This document shows positions 9,001-16,471 of a stretch of DNA of 64,000 bases, in pieces; position 1 is the stretch's first letter, and the number at the start of each line of letters is the position of its first letter. Made by a program: the position numbers and the translations under genes. The notes under the pieces were generated by a model. That model was not told the DNA's origin, made no database searches, and saw nothing but the letters and a program-made list of their open reading frames with translations. The stretch comes from Glaciecola sp041380235 (GTDB lineage Bacteria; Pseudomonadota; Gammaproteobacteria; Enterobacterales; Alteromonadaceae): positions 186,001-250,000 of the forward strand of contig NZ_JBGIYY010000001.1 of assembly GCF_041380235.1 (NCBI RefSeq), read 5' to 3'.

Positions 9001-9650
9001 CGAAATTATCAGCGGGTATGAAGTCTATTGTGTTTATTACATGTCTGGCCGACATGCAGCAATTTAAGAGTGAGTGGCGCGGCTGCACAAAGTCACAGCA
9101 TAGCTTCAGTCTGCTGGTGGTCTATACCGATGCAAGACTTTACAAATGTATTCAAAAGGAGCTCAGTCAGGTCTTGCCTGAGTGTGCTTGCTTAGTTTAT
9201 GTGCCGCTGTGGGTCCCCCCTATAAAGTTGCACAATGTTGCACAAGGTATTGAGCCTTTAACTGACCGACACGAAGGGATTCAATTTTTGATAGCAAGAT
9301 TAGATGATGCTTCGCGTTTTATGCACATAGTATTTCGTTCAAGATTTGATGAAACTGGCTTGATTCGTGCTTATACCAACAAAGAAGATGAATATAGCTC
9401 AGACGCCGCAGATTATTTGGCGACCAACCTTGGGCCTCTGCTATCAGTGAAATATGCATACTCATTCAAACGCTACATAGGGTTTGTCGAGTGCTCAAAA
9501 CCTGAGCCGACTATGTTAGACGCATTGGATAATCGAGGTTTATATATTCCAAGGGCAATGGAGCCATACGAATTATTAGGTGAGTGGTATAAAACTCAGC
9601 AGGCCATTGAAATACGTAGCCATTTACAGGAGCACGTGCAAAGTGTTTGA
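6069..9650 (+). CDS. Large Maf-type flagellin glycosyltransferase (MptE-like/DUF115)
   Basis: Maf (motility-associated factor) proteins transfer pseudaminic or related nonulosonic acids to Ser/Thr of flagellin in the cytosol before export. The conserved core of the MptE-like domain is seen at about residue 560: FIVGNGPSLDNNI, then VSCGTALQALHSYGITPDFHAEVEQ and the NLYLLGVDLGF segment. At 1193 residues it is far longer than common Maf proteins (about 600-700). The N-terminal region appears duplicated: IFGIGKGHHIPLLL...EPSWERFFCSLYCTDW near 145-185 resembles ILFGLEAGYTFEALL...EPNPDFFYASLFAIDW near 405-445. A C-terminal extension of about 200 residues (from about 985) is not recognised. The start may be GTG 6069 or ATG 6075. 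The pse genes follow directly. Confidence 0.87.
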   Translation: MTMHNDIRLHLANNEKQQSDIESQLATALQQRFEANIKAFARHIPSLAEKLQQKPLSSTSIFVDKNSQTNIVDVRSGKSFYHFNVDDEINKQCDNLAAHCALVDMPGNSQKSVNRIKTFSEFAAFSQQLNARLAEPKVDALVIFGIGKGHHIPLLLDKVDSENVVIYEPSWERFFCSLYCTDWYVILEQAAQHSRRLFLQIEQNAASLHQDLNELVSAFDVRRILFYKHYNEASFDIVMQELRAGNTSVLKHPCPEGHEHGFQHWVPAWTPSLVLSDWQELSTNSETYIKNFAAFERYFPNIHQKFADYQALVWQAIVHRHSGQVNLFNINTCTIHTIEDVTLHAQAIAAHCRRYPNQDGLIFGYESDKLKHYLHNTFIRRANTILINQKDEKGELPEHIKSLILFGLEAGYTFEALLESTQIDNLFICEPNPDFFYASLFAIDWAGILKSIDDSESRLYLNVGEAGSALFTDINSQFLAAGPHLLADTYFFQTYENEALARVIRDVRDQLKITFSLSENLDHAMYGIAHTKYALHHKIPAMAANAPSLISKHVRQLPLFIVGNGPSLDNNIQIVKEYREQILVVSCGTALQALHSYGITPDFHAEVEQCRATFDWASRINDPDYLKAITLVSVNGIHPDTCNIYKEALFGFKLGESSSSSALSIFGSERFSILKKAYPTVTNLAVNFFLELGFTNLYLLGVDLGFVDYNKHHSAQSGYFENGKQIYDYQDNLAKSLPVKGNFRERVYTKAEFNISRQMMEQVLSNFKADCYNLSDGVFIEGTTPLYDDDVLIANSIIDRQACLIDIKNAFLVIDADVCELYKQAFSQRILNQEMDKLRAICRQDLSSKDDVEALVASCRELVTDNIIKGKSLFIYYFYGSLNNLCATLSKALMSQSESQSLVHAEQILSYWWRLLEDAKLMANQDDFLFDTSSSFSEKREAPRLTKSHIPCVVYNPDFAEYLADAEDKRINIAQSIPKLSAGMKSIVFITCLADMQQFKSEWRGCTKSQHSFSLLVVYTDARLYKCIQKELSQVLPECACLVYVPLWVPPIKLHNVAQGIEPLTDRHEGIQFLIARLDDASRFMHIVFRSRFDETGLIRAYTNKEDEYSSDAADYLATNLGPLLSVKYAYSFKRYIGFVECSKPEPTMLDALDNRGLYIPRAMEPYELLGEWYKTQQAIEIRSHLQEHVQSV

Positions 9651-10641
9651 TAACAAAAGTATTCTAATAACAGGCGGAACCGGGTCGTTTGGTAAGCGCT
9701 TTATCCAACATTTAATTGACAACTATCAGCCTAAACGCCTTATTGTGTTCTCTAGAGACGAGCTCAAACAATTTGAGATGCAGCAAACTTTCAACCAAGA
9801 CTGTATGCGCTATTTTATTGGCGATGTTCGCGATAAAGAGCGTTTAGTTACCGCTATGAAGAAGGTTGATTATGTTGTGCATGCTGCGGCCTTAAAACAG
9901 GTTCCCGCAGCAGAATACAATCCAAATGAATGCATAAAAACCAACATTAACGGCGCGCAAAATGTCATTGACGCCTGCATCGTAAACGGCATTGAGAAAG
10001 TCATTGCCCTATCAACTGATAAGGCAGCTAACCCAGTTAATTTGTATGGCGCAACAAAACTAGCGTCAGATAAATTATTTGTGGCAGCTAACAATATTGC
10101 TGGTGCTGACGGTCCATTATTTTCAGTGGTTCGCTACGGAAATGTAGTGGGCTCCAGAGGTTCAGTGGTACCCTTTTATCGCAACTTAATTCAACAGGGC
10201 GTGACTAAACTTCCAGTTACTCACGAGGGCATGACGCGATTTTGGATCACGCTGGATGAAGGTGTGGATTTCGTTGTAAAAAACTTTTCGCGAATGCAGG
10301 GCGGTGAAATTTACGTGCCTAAAATCCCCTCTATTCGAATTCTCGATCTAGTTGAAGCTATGCAGGGCAGCCGCGAACATGAAATTGTTGGCATTCGACC
10401 GGGTGAAAAACTGCATGAAATTATGGTGCCTGAAGAAATGGCCCATCATTCTGTAGAGTTTGAAGACCACTATGTAATTACGCCTGCGATTAAGTTCACT
10501 GGTTTGCATGTGAATTATGCTGATAATAAATTAGGTGAAAAAGGTAATGTGGTTACGGAGTCTTTTGAGTATCATTCAGGCACCAATCCACATTTTTTAA
10601 GTGTAAAAGAATTGATTGAGCTAGATAAACGTACACTATGA
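9643..10641 (+). CDS. pseB: UDP-GlcNAc 4,6-dehydratase (inverting), PseB
   Basis: First step of CMP-pseudaminic acid synthesis: converts UDP-GlcNAc to the 4-keto-6-deoxy-L-sugar with C5 inversion. It is an extended SDR enzyme with NADP-binding SILITGGTGSFGKRF at the N terminus, the family stretch FSRDELKQFEMQQ, and the catalytic NLYGATK motif. I chose the GTG start at 9643: AGGAG lies ten bases upstream, and the product (332 residues) begins where PseB proteins begin. A longer reading from 9580 adds residues unlike the family. It overlaps the end of maf by eight bases. Confidence 0.93.
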   Translation: MFDNKSILITGGTGSFGKRFIQHLIDNYQPKRLIVFSRDELKQFEMQQTFNQDCMRYFIGDVRDKERLVTAMKKVDYVVHAAALKQVPAAEYNPNECIKTNINGAQNVIDACIVNGIEKVIALSTDKAANPVNLYGATKLASDKLFVAANNIAGADGPLFSVVRYGNVVGSRGSVVPFYRNLIQQGVTKLPVTHEGMTRFWITLDEGVDFVVKNFSRMQGGEIYVPKIPSIRILDLVEAMQGSREHEIVGIRPGEKLHEIMVPEEMAHHSVEFEDHYVITPAIKFTGLHVNYADNKLGEKGNVVTESFEYHSGTNPHFLSVKELIELDKRTL

Positions 10642-11783
10642 TTCCATATGGCAAACATAATATTATCCGAGATGATATTGACGCAGTAGTTGACGTTTTG
10701 GAGCATCACTTTTTGACCCAAGGCAGCAAAGTCCCTGAGTTTGAAAAGGCGCTCTGTGACTATACTGGGGCCAAATATTGTACCGCGGTTAACAGCGGAA
10801 CCTCTGGGCTACATGTTGCTTGTTTGGCTCTCGGAGTTGGCATTGGCGACTATCTATGGACATCGCCTAATTCTTTCGCTGCCTCTGCAAACTGCGGTCT
10901 GTACTGTGCAGCGAAGGTCGATTTTGTTGATATTGATGCTGTCACCCGCAATATCTGCCCAATTAAACTTGAACAAAAGCTCTTAACTGCACAGCAGCAC
11001 GGCACTCTGCCAAAAGCTCTCGTTGTTGTTCATTTTGCTGGGCATAGCTGCGATATGGAAACTATTCATGCGCTTTGTAAGCCTTTAAATATTGCGATAA
11101 TTGAAGATGCTGCGCATGCGCTAGGAGCAATGTATAACCATAAGCCAGTAGGTTGCTGCGAATTTTCAGATATGGCCGTGCTTAGCTTTCACCCAGTGAA
11201 ATCAATCACGACGGCTGAAGGTGGAGCTATTGTCAGCAACAATAAGATTTTGGCAGATGCATGCGCGCTCTATGCAAAACATGGAATCACCCGAGACATT
11301 GATCAGCTTAGCTCAGAGTCTGAGGGACCTTGGTATTATCAACAGTTAGTGCTTGGCTACAACTATCGCTTAAGCGATTTACAGGCAGCTTTAGGTATCA
11401 GCCAGTTAAAACGAATCGATAGTTTTATTCAGCAGCGCCGAGAGTTGGCATCGCGTTACTTAGATGCTCTGCCAAACCTGCCGCTAAAACTGCCAACAAA
11501 AGACAGCCTGAAAGAAAGTAGTTGGCATTTGTTCATGGTTGAAGTAACCGAGCATGATCGAAAATCAGTGTATGAACAACTTCACCGTTTAGGGATAGGC
11601 GTCAACGTGCACTACATTCCAATTCATTGCCATCCCTATTATCGAGATTTAGGGTTTGCACCGACAGACTTTCCTATTTCGGTCGATTTTTATGAGCACG
11701 CTTTGACTTTACCGCTGTTCGTTGGCTTGAGCCATGCCGAGCAAGACAAGGTAATCGAAGCGCTGAGAAGTGTACTGCAGTGA
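10638..11783 (+). CDS. pseC: Pseudaminic acid pathway aminotransferase PseC
   Basis: PLP-dependent aminotransferase of the DegT/DnrJ/EryC1 family. It adds the 4-amino group to the PseB product using glutamate. The 381-residue protein starts IPYGKHNIIRDDIDAVVDVL as PseC does. The PLP-binding lysine lies in SFHPVKSITTAEGGAI, and VNSGTSGLHVACLALGVG forms the phosphate pocket. The start overlaps the pseB stop (ATGA). It forms a tight unit with pseB and pseF. Confidence 0.93.
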   Translation: MIPYGKHNIIRDDIDAVVDVLEHHFLTQGSKVPEFEKALCDYTGAKYCTAVNSGTSGLHVACLALGVGIGDYLWTSPNSFAASANCGLYCAAKVDFVDIDAVTRNICPIKLEQKLLTAQQHGTLPKALVVVHFAGHSCDMETIHALCKPLNIAIIEDAAHALGAMYNHKPVGCCEFSDMAVLSFHPVKSITTAEGGAIVSNNKILADACALYAKHGITRDIDQLSSESEGPWYYQQLVLGYNYRLSDLQAALGISQLKRIDSFIQQRRELASRYLDALPNLPLKLPTKDSLKESSWHLFMVEVTEHDRKSVYEQLHRLGIGVNVHYIPIHCHPYYRDLGFAPTDFPISVDFYEHALTLPLFVGLSHAEQDKVIEALRSVLQ

Positions 11784-12514
11784 AATTCGCGCTTATACCG
11801 GCACGAGGCGGCAGTAAGCGTATAGCCAACAAGAACATACGCTTGTTTAACGGCAAACCTATCATTGCCTATTCGATTGAAACTGCTATCGCATCAAATC
11901 TGTTTGACCAAATTATTGTATCTACCGACTGCCCAGATATTGCCGCTATTGCTGAGCAATATGGTGCAAATGTGCCGTTTTTGCGTCCTGAGAATATATC
12001 GGGGGACCATGCAAGCACCGTCGAGGTCATACAACACGCCATCACATTTATGCAGGCTCGCTATGACGATGTCACACATTGTTGCTGTATATATGCAACT
12101 GCGCCATTTTTGACTGTACAGCACTTAACACAAGCAAGAGACGCGCTGCTTTTGCAAAGCACTTCAGTTTCTTCCAAACAGTCATCGATACAAAAATCCT
12201 TTGCCTTCTCAGTGACTGAATTTCCGTTTCCTGTGCAGCGAGCCCTAAAGATTACAAACGGCAATATACAGGCAATGTATCCAGAATATCGCAGCACCCG
12301 CTCGCAAGATTTGAGCAAGGCATATCATGATGCGGGTCAATTTTATTGGGGCACCTGCGAGGGTTTTTTATCTGAAAAACCGGTCTTTTCAGAACATTCG
12401 ATTCCTATTATTTTGCCTGCATATCTTGTCCAAGATATCGATACTCCCGATGATTGGACCCAAGCTGAGCTGATGCATCAAGCGCTTCAACTCAAACTAA
12501 ATGCTTCGATATAA
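11780..12514 (+). CDS. pseF: Pseudaminic acid cytidylyltransferase PseF
   Basis: Activates pseudaminic acid with CTP to CMP-Pse, the donor for Maf. The 244-residue protein has the N-terminal nucleotide motif IPARGGSKRIANKNI, then LFDQIIVSTDCPDIA and the C-terminal YHDAGQFYWG. These are typical of CMP-nonulosonate synthetases. GTG start overlaps the pseC stop. It is the last gene of this operon. The other pathway genes (pseG, pseH, pseI) are not in the window, so the intermediate steps must be encoded elsewhere. Confidence 0.92.
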   Translation: MKFALIPARGGSKRIANKNIRLFNGKPIIAYSIETAIASNLFDQIIVSTDCPDIAAIAEQYGANVPFLRPENISGDHASTVEVIQHAITFMQARYDDVTHCCCIYATAPFLTVQHLTQARDALLLQSTSVSSKQSSIQKSFAFSVTEFPFPVQRALKITNGNIQAMYPEYRSTRSQDLSKAYHDAGQFYWGTCEGFLSEKPVFSEHSIPIILPAYLVQDIDTPDDWTQAELMHQALQLKLNASI

Positions 12515-12800
12515 ATCTACGCTCAGTTTTGAGTCATCAATGCTAGGGTGTGTATTTCGAGCTTTGTATTAAACGATTTGACGCTAATTTTTTGGCCGAA
12601 AGATTTCCAAAGCAAGCCCTTGAAAATTCCCTAATGTCATTATTTGCCCACCCTGCAGTTTTAAAAATCTCAGAAACGCGCTTTATCTGTTGAATTTTCA
12701 GGGCATTTATTCGTTCTGGTTGATTTAATAGTGTCATTAAAGCGACGTTTTCGGTAATATCAGTCGCATAAATGCGACGATATGGAAAAAACAAGCGGCC

Positions 12801-14270
12801 ATGAGTGAAATCCTGATCATTAGTGACAATCAAACTCGAATAGACTACCTCAATATCATATTGACGTTTTTGGGTGAGAACTGTCGTTCATGCAATTACT
12901 CTGAATGCATTCAAGTTTTTGGTAAGGGTGATAATTGGTCAGCAGTGCTGATTGATGGAGAGATTCCAGAAGTCGCCGAAGATGTTGTCGAAAAATTCCC
13001 CGAAAGCCCATTTATCAACGTTGGATTCCAGCTCAGCGGCGAGCGGCAATTTAAGAACGTTGTTGGGTCACTGTTTGAGCCTATCACGTACCCTAATTTA
13101 AACGATTTACTGCAAAAAAGCCGAGACTACTATACCGCTAATCGTCCGCTTGACGCGCTGGTATCGGGTAAAACAAAACTGTTTAGAAGCTTAGTTGGCA
13201 ATAGCTTAGGTATTACCGAAGTAAGAGATCTAATCGAGCAAGTTGCGCCAGTTGAGGCGAATGTGCTTATTCTCGGAGAATCGGGTACCGGCAAGGAAGT
13301 CATTGCGCGAAACGTGCACTACATGTCAAAACGTCAAAAGGGACCATTTGTACCGGTAAACTGCGGTGCTATCCCCGGTGACCTATTAGAAAGTGAGCTG
13401 TTTGGTCATGAAAAAGGTGCGTTTACTGGCGCCGTGAATTCTCGCAAAGGTCGCTTTGAAATGGCTGAAGGCGGAACGCTATTTTTAGATGAGATAGGCG
13501 ATATGCCTCTGCAAATGCAGGTCAAACTGCTGCGCGTATTGCAAGAGCGAATTTTTGAAAGAGTAGGCGGCACCAAAACCTTGCAGTGTGATGTGCGAAT
13601 CATTGCGGCAACCCATAGAAATCTTGAAGAAATGATCGCCACCGGAAAATTCAGAGAAGATCTTTACTATCGCTTGAATGTTTTTCCCATCGAATCCCCA
13701 GCACTACGAGAGCGCGCTCAAGATATTCCCTTACTCTTGCAAGAGCTTGTATCAAGGCTCGAAGGTAGTAAGCAAGATGCAGTAAGATTTACACAAAATG
13801 CCATGCGCTCATTAATGGCGCATCAATGGGCGGGTAATGTCAGAGAGCTTTCCAATTTAGTTGAGAGATTGTCAATCTTACATCCTAAGCAAGTGATTGA
13901 CGTAGAGCATCTGCCGCATAAATATCAATACAACGAAGATGGTCAACAGCAACCTCTTGCCGCGGTGCATCAAGACGAGAACGCTGAGCGAGATGCAATC
14001 AACGCAATGTTTAAGTACGCTGAAGCAAACCCAGTTAGCACTGAAACACATTTGCCAGTTGCCGCAGATACAACCTTGCCGAATGACGGCGTGAATCTTA
14101 AAGAGTACTTATCTGACCTCGAGATAAGTCTGATTCGTCAGGCTCTTGAGAAACAAGATTGGGTAGTCGCAAGAGCAGCTGACCAGCTTGGAATGCGCCG
14201 CACCACTCTGGTGGAAAAGATGCGTAAGTATGAGATATCTCGCCAAAAAGAGACCGATGAAAGCGAATAA
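12801..14270 (+). CDS. flrA: Flagellar master regulator FlrA/FleQ, sigma-54 activator
   Basis: Top of the polar flagellar hierarchy: a bacterial enhancer-binding protein that activates sigma-54 promoters. The order is an atypical receiver-like domain (1-120), an AAA+ domain with Walker A GESGTGKEV, the sigma-54 contact GAFTGA and Walker B LFLDEIGDM, and a C-terminal Fis-type helix-turn-helix (ending RRTTLVEKMRKY). LFRS at residues 127-130 matches the c-di-GMP-binding arginine motif described for FleQ/FlrA, so activity is probably damped by c-di-GMP. The 489-residue length is normal. Unusually, the next gene is not flrB: a glycosidase cassette intervenes. A 286-base gap separates it from pseF. 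Confidence 0.95.
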   Translation: MSEILIISDNQTRIDYLNIILTFLGENCRSCNYSECIQVFGKGDNWSAVLIDGEIPEVAEDVVEKFPESPFINVGFQLSGERQFKNVVGSLFEPITYPNLNDLLQKSRDYYTANRPLDALVSGKTKLFRSLVGNSLGITEVRDLIEQVAPVEANVLILGESGTGKEVIARNVHYMSKRQKGPFVPVNCGAIPGDLLESELFGHEKGAFTGAVNSRKGRFEMAEGGTLFLDEIGDMPLQMQVKLLRVLQERIFERVGGTKTLQCDVRIIAATHRNLEEMIATGKFREDLYYRLNVFPIESPALRERAQDIPLLLQELVSRLEGSKQDAVRFTQNAMRSLMAHQWAGNVRELSNLVERLSILHPKQVIDVEHLPHKYQYNEDGQQQPLAAVHQDENAERDAINAMFKYAEANPVSTETHLPVAADTTLPNDGVNLKEYLSDLEISLIRQALEKQDWVVARAADQLGMRRTTLVEKMRKYEISRQKETDESE

Positions 14271-14623
14271 ATATCATAATACGAATTAGTTGGCAGCCAT
14301 CGCTCAATAATAGACATTTTATTGCGTTGTGAGCAGCGCGAAAGCTTAACTAACGTCGCTTCACTTATATCGTTTCATATTTTATATAAACTGGGTTTAT
14401 TTTAGATTACCTCGTTATTTTAATGCCGGCTTAAACTTCCCGACTAGTCGTTTGCTTAGTCCACCTCACCTTGTTTAATTTGTGTTCTATCCGCGGTGAT
14501 TTAGAGTGTGCCATCATTCGTTTTCATGACGCTAGCATTGCGTTAAAAAAACTATGTTAGCATGGCCAATTATGGCTATTACACAGTCTTTAAGCACACC
14601 AAATTACGTGTTGAGGTATAAAA
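14271..14623 (+). other. Spacer between flrA and the GH17 genes
   Basis: No gene seen. A bulged hairpin at 14302-14334 (GCTCA/TGAGC around CAATAA/TTATTG) may weakly end the flrA transcript. An inverted pair GCTAGCAT (14531-14538) and ATGTTAGC (14554-14561) lies about 70 bases before the GH17 gene. No clear -10/-35 pair or sigma-54 site was found. Confidence 0.4.
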
Positions 14624-15511
14624 ATGTCGAGTAAAGGTTATCAGTTTATGTCTTTGTCTGGGATGAACGTCCTAGATAAATCATCAACAGAATTAGAAGC
14701 GTTGACGCAAACCATTCTGAAAAATCAAATCCACGGTATTTCGTTTAGCCCCTACACCGAGGGGCAAGGCCCCGGCACGCCAATTACTGAAGAGCAAATA
14801 GGCCAGAGACTCGACGTGATTTCTGATTCAGTGCAGTGGATACGTTCATTTTCTTGCACTGAGGGAAATGAACTGATCCCTAAAATTGCTAAGCAGCGTG
14901 GTTTGAAAACCTTGGTTGGTGCTTGGTTAAACGATGACCTAGAGAATAACGAAAAAGAAATCAACAATCTTATCGCGACTGCAAAAGCAGGGTATGTGGA
15001 CATTGTTGCCGTTGGTAACGAAGTGCTCTTGCGTGAAGACTTAACTGAAGAACAGTTGATCAACTACATTCGCAGAGTGAAAGAGGCATTGCCTGACTTT
15101 GAAGTCGGCTATGTCGACGCATATTATGAATTTGAAGTACATCCAAAAGTTACCGAGCAATGCGATGTGATACTGGCGAATTGCTATCCGTTTTGGGAAG
15201 GCTGTGCGCTTGAGTATTCTATTTTATATATGAAAGACATGTATCGCAGAGCAGTGCGCGCGGGCAATGGTAAAAAAGTCATTATTACCGAAACCGGTTG
15301 GCCAAACGAAGGGCCAAAAGAGTGGGGTGCTGAGCCCTCTTATATTAACGCGATGAAATACTTTATTGGCACCTATCAGTGGGCCGAGGAAGACGATATT
15401 GACGTGTTTTACTTTTCTTCTTTTGATGAGACCTGGAAAGTTGAAGATGAAGGTGGAGTGGGCGCGCATTGGGGACTGTGGGATAAAGACGGTCAATTCA
15501 AATATGGGTAA
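14624..15511 (+). CDS. GH17 family beta-1,3-glucan hydrolase, first copy
   Basis: Glycoside hydrolase family 17 acts on beta-1,3-glucans such as laminarin. The 295-residue single-domain protein shows the two catalytic glutamates of a retaining clan-A enzyme: acid/base E133 in VAVGNEVLLR and nucleophile E223 in IITETGWP. No signal peptide or membrane segment is present, so it should act in the cytosol, probably on imported oligosaccharides. Thirty-three bases separate it from a second GH17 gene, so they form one operon. The location inside the flagellar regulator region is unusual. Whether it is an endo- or exo-enzyme, or a transglycosidase, cannot be told. Confidence 0.85.
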   Translation: MSSKGYQFMSLSGMNVLDKSSTELEALTQTILKNQIHGISFSPYTEGQGPGTPITEEQIGQRLDVISDSVQWIRSFSCTEGNELIPKIAKQRGLKTLVGAWLNDDLENNEKEINNLIATAKAGYVDIVAVGNEVLLREDLTEEQLINYIRRVKEALPDFEVGYVDAYYEFEVHPKVTEQCDVILANCYPFWEGCALEYSILYMKDMYRRAVRAGNGKKVIITETGWPNEGPKEWGAEPSYINAMKYFIGTYQWAEEDDIDVFYFSSFDETWKVEDEGGVGAHWGLWDKDGQFKYG

Positions 15512-15544
15512 ATTGCAGACATGCAATGGCGTGAGTAAGTCATC

Positions 15545-16453
15545 ATGGTTTTAGAATACGGCAGCGCGATTTGTTATTCGGGCTATCGCGAGGGGCAAAA
15601 TCCTCGCGAAGGCATCTATCCCTCGCATGAAGAGATTCATCAAGATTTACTGATTCTACAGAGCCAGTGGCAACACCTGCGTCTATATGACAGCAGTACG
15701 CACGCTTATCGCGTACTTGAGGTTATTGCCCGTGAAAAGCTTCCGTTTAAAGTAATGCTCGGTGCGGATATTGGAGCTGAGGTGAGCAATCCTAATTGCC
15801 CATGGGGTGCTGATTTTGATAAGGCGACACTGGCACACAATCGTGTTGCTAACGAGCAGCAAATCAACGATATGATTGCACTTGCTAATCAGTATTCTGA
15901 CATTGTTTCTAGCGTTTCTATCGGCAATGAAGCGAGCGTAGAGTGGACAGATCATCTAGTGCCCGTCGAACGCTTGGTGCACTATGCGAAAACGGTAAAA
16001 GCGGGAACCAAAGCGGCAGTTACTTTTTGCGAAAACTATATTCCATGGTCAGATAAACTAGCCCCACTTGCAGAAGTGCTCGACTTTATCTCTATCCATA
16101 CTTACCCAGTCTGGGAATATCAAAGTATAGAAACTGCGATGCAATACACGCTTGAGAACTATTTAAGCGTCGTCGCCAAGTATCCAAACAAACAGGTGGT
16201 GATCACCGAAGCTGGCTGGACTACTGCCTCAAATGGCGGCGGGATTGAAATATGGAATGCCTCCCCTGAACTGCAAAAAATCTATTATCAGCAACTCACT
16301 CAGTGGAGTCGTGATAAACAGGTTGTGACTTTTATTTTTGAGGCCTTCGATGAGCCTTGGAAGGGCTCTGGAGATGAAAATGAGCCTGAAAAGCATTGGG
16401 GCTTATATTACGAAAACCGACAGCCAAAAATGGTTATGCGGCCTAATCTTTAG
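15545..16453 (+). CDS. GH17 family beta-1,3-glucan hydrolase, second copy
   Basis: Another GH17 barrel of 302 residues, diverged from its upstream neighbour. Acid/base E129 is in SVSIGNEAS and nucleophile E222 in VVITEAGW. The N terminus, EYGSAICYSGYREGQNP, reaches the barrel's first strand directly, with no signal peptide. The two copies probably differ in substrate length or linkage preference. The stop codon lies inside the stem of the terminator at 16438-16464, so the gene and its terminator overlap. It converges with the GH3 gene 18 bases away. Confidence 0.85.
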   Translation: MVLEYGSAICYSGYREGQNPREGIYPSHEEIHQDLLILQSQWQHLRLYDSSTHAYRVLEVIAREKLPFKVMLGADIGAEVSNPNCPWGADFDKATLAHNRVANEQQINDMIALANQYSDIVSSVSIGNEASVEWTDHLVPVERLVHYAKTVKAGTKAAVTFCENYIPWSDKLAPLAEVLDFISIHTYPVWEYQSIETAMQYTLENYLSVVAKYPNKQVVITEAGWTTASNGGGIEIWNASPELQKIYYQQLTQWSRDKQVVTFIFEAFDEPWKGSGDENEPEKHWGLYYENRQPKMVMRPNL

Positions 16454-16464
16454 GCCGCTTTTTT
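16438..16464 (+). terminator. Terminator overlapping the end of the second GH17 gene
   Basis: GCGGCCTAA (16438-16446) and TTAGGCCGC (16450-16458) form a perfect 9-bp stem with a 3-base loop, followed by six Ts. There is no T-run on the other side, so it serves only the plus-strand GH17 operon, not the convergent GH3 gene. Confidence 0.9.
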
Positions 16465-16471
16465 ATTTGGC

